From positions 124,001 through 188,000 of the forward strand of contig NZ_JAERQM010000007.1 of assembly GCF_019029495.1 (NCBI RefSeq): a stretch of 64,000 bases of DNA, in the 5' to 3' direction. Position numbers and translations under genes: made by a program. Numbering within the stretch: the stretch's first letter is position 1; every line of letters starts with the position of its first letter. This DNA comes from Falsiroseomonas oleicola. GTDB lineage: Bacteria; Pseudomonadota; Alphaproteobacteria; Acetobacterales; Acetobacteraceae. Below the pieces are notes generated by a model. It did not search any database. It was not told where the DNA came from and worked only from the letters and a program-made list of their open reading frames with translations. Of this stretch, positions 16,903-25,312 are shown piece after piece.

Positions 16903-16962
16903 TCGGTCGTCCCGGGAACAAAACTTGAATATCGCCCCATCTGGTGCCATCTTCGGCATCAG

Positions 16963-17400
16963 ATGGAGCCAGCCATGCAGATCCTGCCTTTCATCCCATC
17001 CCCGCCCATCCCGCCGGGTTTCGCCACGGAGGCGGAGCGGGGGCGTTTCACCCCCGTCGCCCTGAAGGCGCTGCTGCGTCTGGCGGAGGCCTGGGGGCTG
17101 ACGGGGCAGGAAGCGGCGGCGCTGCTCGGCGTCTCCACCACCACCTGGGACCGGATGCGGGCCGGGCGCTGGGCGAGCACGCTATCGCAGGACCAGCTCA
17201 CCCGCGCCTCCGCCCTGATCGGCGTGTTCAAGGCGCTGCACCTGCTCTTTGCGGATGGCATGGCGGATCGCTGGCCGCGCCTGCCCAACCGCAACCCGCT
17301 GTTTGGCGGGCTCTCGCCGGTCGCCGCCATGATCGAGGGCGGCATCCCCCGTCTGATCGAGGTACGGCGCCATGTGGACGCCATGCGCGGCGGCTTGTGA
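16963..17400 (+). CDS. Xre/MbcA/ParS-type antitoxin of a RES-Xre pair
   Basis: 145-residue protein. Its N-terminal half holds a helix-turn-helix of the Xre type (LTGQEAAALLGVSTTTWDRMRAG). The C-terminal half (ALIGVFKALHLLFADGMADRW, RNPLFGGLSPVAAMIEGG) is the MbcA/ParS toxin-binding domain; the NPLFGG and MIEGG blocks are diagnostic. Antitoxins of this type bind and neutralise a RES-domain NAD-degrading toxin and repress their own operon. The toxin gene follows in a GTGA overlap. The 60-base gap after mlaF (16903-16962) would have to hold its promoter. Confidence 0.9.
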   Translation: MEPAMQILPFIPSPPIPPGFATEAERGRFTPVALKALLRLAEAWGLTGQEAAALLGVSTTTWDRMRAGRWASTLSQDQLTRASALIGVFKALHLLFADGMADRWPRLPNRNPLFGGLSPVAAMIEGGIPRLIEVRRHVDAMRGGL

Positions 17401-18089
17401 CGGGCTTTCCGGTCCGCACGGAGGCCCTGCCGCGCACCATCCGCCTGGTCACCACGGCCCGGCTGCGGGAATCCGTGCTGCGCGCCCTGGTCGATACGGC
17501 GGAGGAGCTGGACCTGCTGGCCGCGCTGGAAGGCGCGACCAGCGCCCGGCAGCAGGCCGCCATGGGCCTGCGTCCGGGTCTGCCGCCGGAGGATCTGGTG
17601 GCGCGCGTGCCGCATGCCGCCTTCGTCAATGCCGCCTTCGCCTATGCGCGGCCGCGCGGGCTGAACCGCTTCAACGGGCCGGAACGCGGCGCCTGGTATG
17701 CGGCGCTTGCCGTCCGCACCGCGCTGGCGGAGGTGACGCATCATCTGACCGGCCATCTGGCCGAAACCGGGGTCTTTGAAGCGGAGGTGGATTACGTGGA
17801 GATGCATGCGGCCTTCGCCGGCGCCTTCCTCGACCTGCGGGAGGCGACACCCCCGCCGGCCTGCCTGCACCCGGACCCGGCCATCGGCTACCCGGCCGGC
17901 AATGCGCTCGCGGCCGCCGTGATGGCGGAAGGGCATAACGGCATCCTCTACCCCTCCGTGCGCGATGCCGGCGGCACCTGCCTGGTGGCGCTCTGGCCGC
18001 ATGCGGTGCAGTCCCCGGCGCAGGGGGCGGTCTGGCGGCTGCGCTGGTCGGGGCGTCCCGCCCCGTCGGTTTCCCAGGTCGCGGGCTGA
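17397..18089 (+). CDS. RES family NAD+ phosphorylase toxin
   Basis: 230-residue RES-domain protein. The domain begins at ARPRGLNRFNGPERGAWYAA, with the conserved Arg and Glu-like positions of the NAD-binding pocket and ALAEVTHHL; ends with GHNGILYPSVRDAGGTCLVA. The family kills or stalls cells by phosphorolysis of NAD+. I place the start at the GTG at 17397, which overlaps the antitoxin stop codon. An N-terminal extension of about 70 residues precedes the RES core. Arrangement antitoxin first, toxin second is canonical. Confidence 0.88.
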   Translation: MTGFPVRTEALPRTIRLVTTARLRESVLRALVDTAEELDLLAALEGATSARQQAAMGLRPGLPPEDLVARVPHAAFVNAAFAYARPRGLNRFNGPERGAWYAALAVRTALAEVTHHLTGHLAETGVFEAEVDYVEMHAAFAGAFLDLREATPPPACLHPDPAIGYPAGNALAAAVMAEGHNGILYPSVRDAGGTCLVALWPHAVQSPAQGAVWRLRWSGRPAPSVSQVAG

Positions 18090-18092
18090 CCC

Positions 18093-19520
18093 ATGGCCAA
18101 GCCCGTCACCCGCTTCGTCTGCCAGGCCTGCGGCGCCGCCTTCCCGAAATGGCAGGGCCGCTGCGATGGCTGCGGCGAATGGAACACCCTGTCCGAGGAA
18201 GTCGCCGAGGCCCGCGGCCCCGGCCCGGCCGCCAAGGCGGTGGGGGGGCGGCGGGTGGAATTCGTCGGCCTCAAGGGCAAGTCGGCCCCGCCGGCGCGCA
18301 TCCTGACCGGCATCGCGGAGCTGGATCGCGTGCTGGGCGGCGGGCTGGTGCCGGCCTCCGCCGTGCTGGTCGGCGGTGATCCGGGCATCGGCAAGTCCAC
18401 CATCCTGCTCCAGGCCGCGGCCCGCATCGCCAGCACCGGCCGCCGCAGCCTGTACATCTCCGGCGAGGAGGCGGTGGAGCAGGTGCGGCTGCGCGCCGCG
18501 CGCCTCGGCCTGACCGACAGCCCCATGGGCCTCGCCGCCGCCACCAGCCTGCGCGACATCGTCGCCAGCCTGGAGGGGGAGGGCGATGTCGCCCTGGTCA
18601 TCATCGATTCCATCCAGACCGTCTGGCTCGATGCGCTGGATTCCGCGCCCGGCACCGTCAGCCAGGTGCGCGCCTGCGCGGCGGAGCTGATTCGCCTGGC
18701 CAAGGCGCGCGGCTTCGCCATCGTGCTGGTTGGCCATGTGACGAAGGAAGGCACGCTGGCCGGCCCCCGGGTGCTGGAACACATGGTCGACGCCACGCTG
18801 TATTTCGAAGGCGATCGTGGCCACCAGTTCCGCATCTTGCGGGCGGTGAAGAACCGCTACGGCGCCACCGATGAGATCGGCGTCTTCGAGATGACGGAGC
18901 GCGGATTGGTGGAGGTGGCCAACCCCTCCGCTCTGTTCCTGGCGGAACGCCGCGGCAATGTCTCGGGCAGCGCGGTCTTCGCCGGAATCGAGGGCACGCG
19001 GCCGGTGCTGGTGGAGGTGCAGTGCCTGCTCTCGCCCAGTGCCGGCGGCAGTCCCAGGCGGCAGGTGGTGGGCTGGGATTCCGGCCGGCTGGCGATGCTG
19101 CTGGCGGTGCTGGAAACGCGCTGCGGCATGGGGGTCGGCATGAACGACGTCTATCTGAACGTCGCCGGCGGGCTGCGCATCGTCGAGCCCGCCGCGGACC
19201 TGGCCGTGGCCGCCGCCCTGATCTCCGCCGCCACCGACCGGCCGACCGACCCGGGCGCCGTCTATTTCGGCGAGGTCGGCCTCTCCGGTGAGGTGCGCCA
19301 GGTCAGCCAGGCGGAAACGCGGCTGCGGGAGGCCCAGAAGCTCGGCTTCACCGCCGCCACCCTGCCGCGGCGCGTGGCGCGTGGCAGCGCCACGCCCCCC
19401 GCCATCCCCGGCCTGAAGCTGGAGGAAACCGGCCATCTGGCCGATCTGGTCGCCGGCTTCGCGGCGCGCACGGTCAAGCGCGGCCCGAAGAATGATCCGG
19501 AACGCACCGGCGAGGCTTGA
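18093..19520 (+). CDS. radA: DNA repair protein RadA
   Basis: RecA-like branch-migration ATPase acting in recombination. The 475-residue protein has an N-terminal four-Cys zinc finger (FVCQACGAAFPKWQGRCDGC), Walker A GGDPGIGKSTILLQ, the RadA-specific KNRYG in RAVKNRYGATDEIG, and a C-terminal Lon-protease-like domain (YLNVAGGLRIVEPAADLAVA). All landmarks are intact. It starts 3 bases after the RES toxin stop codon, so read-through from the toxin-antitoxin pair is likely. Confidence 0.96.
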   Translation: MAKPVTRFVCQACGAAFPKWQGRCDGCGEWNTLSEEVAEARGPGPAAKAVGGRRVEFVGLKGKSAPPARILTGIAELDRVLGGGLVPASAVLVGGDPGIGKSTILLQAAARIASTGRRSLYISGEEAVEQVRLRAARLGLTDSPMGLAAATSLRDIVASLEGEGDVALVIIDSIQTVWLDALDSAPGTVSQVRACAAELIRLAKARGFAIVLVGHVTKEGTLAGPRVLEHMVDATLYFEGDRGHQFRILRAVKNRYGATDEIGVFEMTERGLVEVANPSALFLAERRGNVSGSAVFAGIEGTRPVLVEVQCLLSPSAGGSPRRQVVGWDSGRLAMLLAVLETRCGMGVGMNDVYLNVAGGLRIVEPAADLAVAAALISAATDRPTDPGAVYFGEVGLSGEVRQVSQAETRLREAQKLGFTAATLPRRVARGSATPPAIPGLKLEETGHLADLVAGFAARTVKRGPKNDPERTGEA

Positions 19521-19573
19521 CGGCACCCGCCAAGACGCGCGGTAACCAGCTTTTGGCAGGGAACAGGGACCGG

Positions 19574-20548
19574 ATGACGATCCTCGTCACGGGCGTCGCG
19601 GGCTTCGTCGGGTCGCATGTGGCGGCGGCGCTGCTGGCGCGCGGGGAACGCGTAGTGGGCGTGGACAACGTCAACAGCTACTACAGTGTGGCGTTGAAGG
19701 AGGCGCGGCTGGCCCGGCTGAGGCTGTCGCCCGATTTCCACTTCCTGCGGCTGGACCTGGCCGACCGGGAGGCGTTCTTCGCCGCCCTGGCGCCGGAATT
19801 CGACGGGATCACGGAGGTGATCCACCTGGCCGCCCAGGCCGGGGTTCGGTATTCCATGGTCGATCCCTATGCCTATGTCGCCTCCAACGTCATGGGGCAT
19901 GTGGTGATGCTGGAAGCGGCGCGGCGCATGCCGAAGCTGCGCCATCTGGTCTATGCCTCCTCCTCCTCCGTCTATGGCGGCAATACCCGGCTGCCGTTCC
20001 GGGAGACGGATGCGGTGGAACTGCCGGTCTCCCTCTACGCCGCGACCAAGCGGGCGGATGAGCTGATCGGCCAGGCCTATAGCCATCTCTACGGCCTGCC
20101 GCAGACCGGGCTGCGCTTCTTCACCGTCTATGGCCCCTGGGGCCGGCCGGACATGGCCTATTACAGTTTTGCCAAGGCGATCGCGGCGGGCGAGCCCATC
20201 ACGCTGTATGAGGGCGGGGAGCTCAAGCGCGACTTCACCTATGTCGACGATATCGTGCAGGGCGTGATCGGCTGCCTGCCGCATCCGCCCGGGGCGGGGG
20301 ACCGCGCCCGCCTGCTGAACATCGGCAACCATCGGTCGGAACGGGTGATGACCCTGGTGCGGCTGCTGGAGGAAGGGCTCGGCCGCCGCGCGACCATCAT
20401 CGACGCGCCGCGCCCGGTGGCGGATGTGGAGGAGACCTTCGCCGATATCTCCGCCATCCAGGCCCTGTGCGGCTTCGCCCCGACCACGCCGCTTTCCGTG
20501 GGCATTCCGAAATTCGTCACCTGGTTCCGGGAATGGAACGGGGTGTGA
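19574..20548 (+). CDS. NAD-dependent sugar epimerase, UDP-glucuronate 4-epimerase-like
   Basis: 324-residue extended SDR. Cofactor motif TGVAGFVGSHVA; VDNVNSYYSVALKEARLARL is the region that marks UDP-glucuronate 4-epimerases (LpsL/CapI type). Catalytic Ser in YASSSSVYGGNT and Tyr/Lys in YAATK; then GRPDMAYYSFAKAI and RDFTYVDDIV. It likely makes UDP-galacturonate for capsule or lipopolysaccharide. The ATG at 19574 fits the family start; the frame is open upstream to the radA stop. It interrupts the usual radA-cvpA-purF order. Confidence 0.87.
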   Translation: MTILVTGVAGFVGSHVAAALLARGERVVGVDNVNSYYSVALKEARLARLRLSPDFHFLRLDLADREAFFAALAPEFDGITEVIHLAAQAGVRYSMVDPYAYVASNVMGHVVMLEAARRMPKLRHLVYASSSSVYGGNTRLPFRETDAVELPVSLYAATKRADELIGQAYSHLYGLPQTGLRFFTVYGPWGRPDMAYYSFAKAIAAGEPITLYEGGELKRDFTYVDDIVQGVIGCLPHPPGAGDRARLLNIGNHRSERVMTLVRLLEEGLGRRATIIDAPRPVADVEETFADISAIQALCGFAPTTPLSVGIPKFVTWFREWNGV

Positions 20549-20569
20549 TGTGCGGCCCGGGTTGGGCGC

Positions 20570-20598
20570 ATGACACCCGCCGCCTTGCCCGCTATAGG
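20570..20598 (+). promoter_or_regulatory. Candidate sigma-70 promoter for cvpA-purF
   Basis: ATGACA (20570-20575) and TATAGG (20593-20598) are separated by 17 bases, matching five of six and four of six consensus positions. Transcription would begin around 20605, only about two bases before the cvpA ATG at 20607, and no Shine-Dalgarno sequence precedes that ATG. The mRNA would then be leaderless. Confidence 0.4.
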
Positions 20599-20606
20599 CT
20601 CCGCCA

Positions 20607-21167
20607 ATGACCTGGGTCGATGCCATCATCCTCGCGCTGCTGCTGCTCTCGGCAGTGCTGGCGTATTTTCGTGGCCTGGTGCGGGAAGTGCTGGGCGTGG
20701 GCGCCTGGGCCGGCGCCATCGTGCTGGCCATAATGGCGGAGCCGCAGGTGACGCCGCTGATCGCCGAGCATGTCGATCCACCCTGGCTTGCCACGGGCCT
20801 CGCGGTGGGTGGCGTGTTCCTGGTGGTGCTGGTGGTCCTGAAGCTGCTGATCGCCTGGCTGGCCGGCCATGTGCAGCGCTCGGCCCTGGGTGGCGTGGAT
20901 CGCGTGCTTGGGTTGGTCTTCGGCCTCGCGCGGGGTGCTTTCGTGGTTGTGATCGCCTATATCGTGGCAGGCCTGGTGTTGCCGGACAGTGATCGCTGGC
21001 CGGATCCGGTTCGTCAGGCCCGTTCCCTGCCCCTCGCGGCGCAGGGGGCGGCCTGGATTGTGGCTCAATTGCCCGAGGAGTTCCGCCCGCGTCTGCCGGA
21101 AGGCGCGGGACGTCAGGAACCGAGCATGGACCAGCTGCTTCGCCCCCCCGCGCGCAGCCGGATCTGA
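20607..21167 (+). CDS. cvpA: CvpA family membrane protein
   Basis: 186-residue inner-membrane protein with four hydrophobic segments. The start TWVDAIILALLLLSAVLAYFRGLVREVL is the CvpA signature (quoted within limits: VDAIILALLLLSAVLAYFRG). GVDRVLGLVFGLARGAFVV is the second conserved block. The family is needed for colicin V production in E. coli and has been linked to envelope homeostasis. It lies 3 bases before purF, the conserved pair. Confidence 0.92.
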   Translation: MTWVDAIILALLLLSAVLAYFRGLVREVLGVGAWAGAIVLAIMAEPQVTPLIAEHVDPPWLATGLAVGGVFLVVLVVLKLLIAWLAGHVQRSALGGVDRVLGLVFGLARGAFVVVIAYIVAGLVLPDSDRWPDPVRQARSLPLAAQGAAWIVAQLPEEFRPRLPEGAGRQEPSMDQLLRPPARSRI

Positions 21168-21170
21168 AGG

Positions 21171-22658
21171 ATGCGCATGGATCAGGCCCCGTTTGCCAGC
21201 CAGTGGGACATTGGCGACGACGACCACCCGCATGAGGAATGCGGAGTCGTCGGCGTTTGGGGCAGCAGCGATGCAGCAGCCCTCACGGCGCTCGGCCTGC
21301 ACGCCTTGCAGCACCGGGGGCAGGAGGCGGCGGGCATCGTCTCCCTCGCCGCCCAGGGTCAGTTCCACGCCCATAAGGGTCGCGGGCTGGTCGGCGACAA
21401 TTTTGGCGACGCGGCGGTGATCGCGGCCCTGCCCGGCCATGCCGCGCTGGGCCACAACCGCTACGCCACCACCGGCGAGACGGCACTGCGCAATGTGCAG
21501 CCGCTCTATGCCGATTTCGAATTCGGCGGCTTCGCCGTGGCGCATAACGGCAACCTGACCAATGCCCATGTGCTGAAACGCGCCCTGGTGCGCCGTGGCT
21601 GCCTGTTCCAGTCCACCACGGACTCCGAGGTGTTCATCCATCTCATCGCCATCTCGCTCTACTCGACGGTGATGGACCGGCTGATCGATGCACTGAAGCA
21701 GGTGCAGGGCGCCTATTCCCTGGTGGCGCTGCACAATGGCGCGCTGATCGGCGCGCGGGACCCGCTGGGCGTGCGGCCGCTGGTGCTGGGCAAGCTCGCC
21801 ACCGGCGGCTTCGTGCTGGCCAGCGAGACCTGTGGGTTGGACATCGTCGGCGCCGATTTCGTCCGCGACGTCGAGCCCGGGGAGATCGTGCTGATCGACG
21901 ATGCCGGCGTGCGTTCCGTTCGCCCCTTCGCGCGGCCGTCCAGCCCGCGTTTCTGCATCTTCGAATACATCTACTTCGCCCGGCCGGATTCCATCGTGGA
22001 GGGCACGCCGGTCTATGACACGCGCAAGCGCATCGGCGCCGAACTCGCCCGGGAATCGGGCGTCGAGGCGGATGTCATCGTGCCCGTGCCGGACAGCGGC
22101 GTGCCGGCGGCGATGGGCTATGCCTCGGAGGCCGGGGTCCCCTTCGAACTCGGCATCATCCGCAACCATTATGTCGGCCGCACCTTCATCGAGCCGACGG
22201 ACCAGATCCGCAATCTCGGCGTGAAGCTGAAGCACAGCGCCAATCGCAGCATGATCGAGGGCAAGCGCGTCGTGCTGGTGGACGATTCCATCGTCCGCGG
22301 GACCACGAGCCGCAAGATCGTGGAAATGGTGCGGCAGGCCGGGGCGACGGAGGTGCATATGCGCATCTCCTCTCCTCCGACGACGCATTCCTGCTTCTAC
22401 GGCATCGACACGCCGGAGCGTTCCAAGCTGCTGGCCGCCAATCACGACGTGGCGGAGATGGCGCGCATCATCGGCGCCGACAGCCTGGCCTTCATCTCCC
22501 TCGATGGGTTGTACCGGGCCCTGGGGCGCGAGGGTCGCGACCCCAAGGCGCCGGCCTATTGCGACGCCTGCTTCACCGGCGACTACGCCATCGCGCTGAC
22601 CGACCAGGGCGACCCTTCCGAACGGCCGCTGCCGCTGCTGCAGGTCGCCAACCGGTAG
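21171..22658 (+). CDS. purF: Amidophosphoribosyltransferase
   Basis: First committed step of purine synthesis: PRPP plus glutamine to phosphoribosylamine. The 495-residue protein has the N-terminal nucleophile region ECGVVGVWGSS (Cys24), so a propeptide of about 23 residues would be removed. GLHALQHRGQEAAGIVS follows. The PRPP loop is VVLVDDSIVRGTTSRKI. A second in-frame ATG at 21177 is a possible start. Its stop codon almost touches that of the convergent hydrolase. Confidence 0.96.
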   Translation: MRMDQAPFASQWDIGDDDHPHEECGVVGVWGSSDAAALTALGLHALQHRGQEAAGIVSLAAQGQFHAHKGRGLVGDNFGDAAVIAALPGHAALGHNRYATTGETALRNVQPLYADFEFGGFAVAHNGNLTNAHVLKRALVRRGCLFQSTTDSEVFIHLIAISLYSTVMDRLIDALKQVQGAYSLVALHNGALIGARDPLGVRPLVLGKLATGGFVLASETCGLDIVGADFVRDVEPGEIVLIDDAGVRSVRPFARPSSPRFCIFEYIYFARPDSIVEGTPVYDTRKRIGAELARESGVEADVIVPVPDSGVPAAMGYASEAGVPFELGIIRNHYVGRTFIEPTDQIRNLGVKLKHSANRSMIEGKRVVLVDDSIVRGTTSRKIVEMVRQAGATEVHMRISSPPTTHSCFYGIDTPERSKLLAANHDVAEMARIIGADSLAFISLDGLYRALGREGRDPKAPAYCDACFTGDYAIALTDQGDPSERPLPLLQVANR

Positions 22659-22659
22659 G

Positions 22660-23592
22660 TTACCGCATCAGGAAGTCGCGCAGCGGGACCAGCGTTTCCC
22701 GCGGCGCTTCCTCCTGCGGCACATGTCCGATGCCGGGCAGCGTCACCAGCGTCGCATCCGGCAGGGCCGCCAGATAGTCCTGGGCATTGGTCACCGGGAT
22801 CATCCCATCCCGCTCGCCCCAGAGCAGCAGCGTCGGCGCGGTGATCCGGCCGAGCAGCGGCACCGGGTCCGGCAGCACATGCCCTGCCATGCGGTCCAGC
22901 ACCGCCTGGCGCACGCCGGGTGCCAGCATCAGCTCGTAGCTGCGCTGTTCCACCTCCGCCGTCATGCGGGCGGGGTCGGCATAGGCGGCGGCGAGCGTCC
23001 CCCGCAGCATCCCCCGTGGCAGCGTATAGGGCAGCACCCGCATCAGCAGCGGCACCGAGGCGCGCCTGCCATAGTCCGAGCCCGGCGAGGCGAAACCATC
23101 CGGCGAGACCAGCACCAGCTTCGCCACCCGGTCCGGATGCGCGGCGGCAAAGCCCCAGGCGATCCGCCCGCCCATGGAACTGCCGATCAGCGTCGCGCGC
23201 GGCAGGCCGAGGCGGTCGAGCAGCGCCAGCAGCACCGCATGGGCGCGGGCGTCGCTGTAGTCGCCGCTTGGATCGGCGCCGGTCAGGCCGAAGCCGGGCA
23301 GGTCGATGCGGATCACGCGGTAATCCGCCTCCAGCCCCGCCGCCCAATCCTCCCATGTGTGCAGGCTGGCGCCGAAGCCGTGCAGCATCAGCAGGGCGGG
23401 CGCATCGCGCGGGCCGGTGTCGCGCAGATGCAGGCGCAGGCCGGCGACATCCAGGAAAGCGGAGGGTGGCGTGGCATAGGCCGCCTCCAGCGCCGCGCGC
23501 GGCCGGTCGGGCGTGTAGAGCCAGGCGCCGGCGCCCAGGATCAGGACGAGGAGCAGCCCGGCGAGGATCATCATGGCACGCCTCATTCCCAT
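22660..23592 (-). CDS. Alpha/beta hydrolase, membrane-anchored or secreted
   Basis: 310 residues. The N-terminus MGMRRAMMILAGLLLVLILG is a signal anchor, so the catalytic domain is probably periplasmic. The oxyanion motif is HGFGASLHTW, the nucleophile Ser is in GSSMGGRIAWG, the acid in LLLWGERDGMIP, and the His in GIGHVPQEEAP, a complete triad. Other in-frame ATGs at 23586 and 23574 could start it. Substrate is unknown (esterase or lipase-like). It diverges from the SDR gene across 103 bases. Confidence 0.87.
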   Translation of the reverse strand: MGMRRAMMILAGLLLVLILGAGAWLYTPDRPRAALEAAYATPPSAFLDVAGLRLHLRDTGPRDAPALLMLHGFGASLHTWEDWAAGLEADYRVIRIDLPGFGLTGADPSGDYSDARAHAVLLALLDRLGLPRATLIGSSMGGRIAWGFAAAHPDRVAKLVLVSPDGFASPGSDYGRRASVPLLMRVLPYTLPRGMLRGTLAAAYADPARMTAEVEQRSYELMLAPGVRQAVLDRMAGHVLPDPVPLLGRITAPTLLLWGERDGMIPVTNAQDYLAALPDATLVTLPGIGHVPQEEAPRETLVPLRDFLMR

Positions 23593-23695
23593 CGTCCCCA
23601 CGGCCCGGCATCGGCGCCCTTGTTGAAGCCGATATGCGCGGTCGGCGCCACTTGTCACCCGATGGATTGACGCGCGGCCCCGGGACGGGGAGGAG

Positions 23696-24472
23696 ATGGC
23701 CAGCAACGCCATGCCATCCCAGCAGCAGGACATCGCCGTGAGCCTTCCCCTCCAAGACCGTGTTGCCCTGGTCACCGGCGCGTCCCGCGGCATCGGCGCC
23801 GCGCTGGCGGTGGAACTGGCCCGGATGGGTGCGCAGCTCGTCCTCATCGCCCGCACCCAGGGCGGGCTGGAGGAGACGGATGACGCGGTCCGCGCCGTCT
23901 CCGGCCGCGGCGCCACGCTGCTGCCGCTCGATCTGCACAAGGATGCCGAGAAGCAGCTCGACCTGATCGGGCCTTCGATCATGGAACGCTTCGGGCGGCT
24001 GGATATCCTGGTGCACAATGCCGGGGTGCTGAACAAGCTGACCCCGGTGGCGCATATCGACCCGAAGGACTGGGCGCAGACCGTGGGCGTGAACCTCACT
24101 GCCGCCTGGCGCCTGATCCGGTCCTGCGATCCGCCGCTGCGGGCGGCGGAGGCCGGCCGTGCCGTCTTCGTCACAACCGGCCGGGTGCTGCGGCCCAAGG
24201 CCTATTGGGGCATGTACGGCGCCACCAAGGCCGGCATGGAGCATCTGGTGCAGAGCTGGGCGCAGGAAGTGGCCAATACCCCGCTGCGGGTGAACCTCTT
24301 CGACCCGGACATCGTCGCCACCAGGCTGCGCGCCCAGGCCATGCCGGGCGAGGACGCTTCGCAACTGACCCAGCCGGCGGAGGTGGCGCCGGCCCTGGCC
24401 GCGCTCTGCCTGCCAAGCGAGACGCGGCATGGCGAGAGGGTGCTTTTCGCGCCCGCGCAGCCGACGCATTGA
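23696..24472 (+). CDS. SDR family NAD(P)-dependent oxidoreductase
   Basis: 258 residues. Cofactor motif TGASRGIGAALAVELARMGA; LVHNAGVLN; catalytic YGATK in YWGMYGATKAGMEHL. The NHAG-type and GMYGATK blocks resemble the YciK-like subfamily of short-chain dehydrogenases. GGGGAGGAG sits just before the ATG at 23696. The Ser of the usual catalytic triad is replaced by a Thr-Thr pair (VFVTTGRVLR). Next gene starts 7 bases beyond the stop codon. Confidence 0.86.
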   Translation: MASNAMPSQQQDIAVSLPLQDRVALVTGASRGIGAALAVELARMGAQLVLIARTQGGLEETDDAVRAVSGRGATLLPLDLHKDAEKQLDLIGPSIMERFGRLDILVHNAGVLNKLTPVAHIDPKDWAQTVGVNLTAAWRLIRSCDPPLRAAEAGRAVFVTTGRVLRPKAYWGMYGATKAGMEHLVQSWAQEVANTPLRVNLFDPDIVATRLRAQAMPGEDASQLTQPAEVAPALAALCLPSETRHGERVLFAPAQPTH

Positions 24473-24479
24473 TCGCCGG

Positions 24480-25223
24480 ATGACGGCCCTCCTCCCGCGC
24501 CGCGGCCTGGTCGCCGCCGCGCTGGCCCTGCCGGGGCTGGCGCGGGCCGACGCGCCGCTGGAGGTGGTGACCTCCGACATCCGGCCGCTCTCCTTCCCGG
24601 GCACCGACCCCTCCGGCTCAGGGCGGCGCGGCATCACCCTGGACATCCTGGCCGAGGCCATCACGGCCATCGGGCGCACGCCACGCTTCACCTTCCTCAC
24701 CTTCGGCGAGGGGGTGGACCGCACGCGGAGCACCCCCGGCACGCTGCTCTGCCCGATCGGCCGCACCCCGGCGCGGGAGGCGCAGTTTCGCTGGGTGGCG
24801 CAGGTGGTGGAGGTGCCGCAGGCGATGGGCACCCTGGCCGACCGGCCCGCGGTGGATCTGGCGGGCGCCCGCGCTTTGTCCCGCATCGGCGTGGTGCGCA
24901 ACGGGCTGCAGGAGGTCTTCCTACGCCAGAACGGCTTCGACAACCTGGTCGTGCTGGAGACGGGACGGGACCTGGCGCTGGCCCTGGCCGAGGGCCGGAT
25001 CGCTGCCTGGTACGCGACGGAGCCCGAGATCATCCAGCAATTCGCCGCCATCGGCCGCTCCGGCGGTGTCCGCACCGGACCGGCCTTGCAGACCATTGCC
25101 GCCTGGCTCGCCGCCCATCCGGACCCCCGCGACCTGCCCATCGTGGAATTGCAGGCGGCGATGGCGCGGCTGGAGGCGGATGGCACGGCCGCGCGCATCT
25201 ACCGGAGCTACGTCACGGGCTGA
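24480..25223 (+). CDS. Periplasmic substrate-binding protein (SBP family 3-like)
   Basis: 247 residues starting MTALLPRRGLVAAALALPGLARADA, a signal peptide with probable cleavage after ARA. The mature part (LEVVTSDIRPLSF, GITLDILAEAITAIGRTPRF, LLCPIGRTPAREAQFRWVAQ, IGVVRNGLQEVF) matches the amino-acid-type extracellular solute-binding fold. No permease or ATPase is adjacent, so it is an orphan receptor. Such orphans often act in tyrosine-protein-kinase-like or chemosensory sensing; the ligand is unknown. The ATG at 24480 has GATCGCCGG before it. Confidence 0.82.
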   Translation: MTALLPRRGLVAAALALPGLARADAPLEVVTSDIRPLSFPGTDPSGSGRRGITLDILAEAITAIGRTPRFTFLTFGEGVDRTRSTPGTLLCPIGRTPAREAQFRWVAQVVEVPQAMGTLADRPAVDLAGARALSRIGVVRNGLQEVFLRQNGFDNLVVLETGRDLALALAEGRIAAWYATEPEIIQQFAAIGRSGGVRTGPALQTIAAWLAAHPDPRDLPIVELQAAMARLEADGTAARIYRSYVTG

Positions 25224-25238
25224 TGCCAGAAACAAAAT

Positions 25239-25282
25239 GACAAAATCTGTCTATTGTTATTCGTCAGGGTGCGATCTATCTG
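25239..25282 (+). promoter_or_regulatory. AT-rich promoter and possible operator for the AKR-tetR operon
   Basis: TTGTTA (25254-25259) and TATCTG (25277-25282) with a 17-base spacer form a plausible sigma-70 promoter in a locally AT-rich patch. Just upstream the inverted repeat GACA-N5-TGTC (25239-25251) could be the operator of the TetR-type regulator encoded downstream. Confidence 0.4.
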
Positions 25283-25312
25283 CCCGTCACACCAAGTGAC
25301 GGAGCGACCCCC

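Noticed and set aside
16959-19526. 855-residue reverse frame over the RES-Xre pair and radA
   Set aside because: GC-rich antisense shadow; the plus strand holds three recognisable proteins.
22583-25198. 871-residue reverse frame over several genes
   Set aside because: Runs through three oppositely oriented, well-supported genes; no motif.
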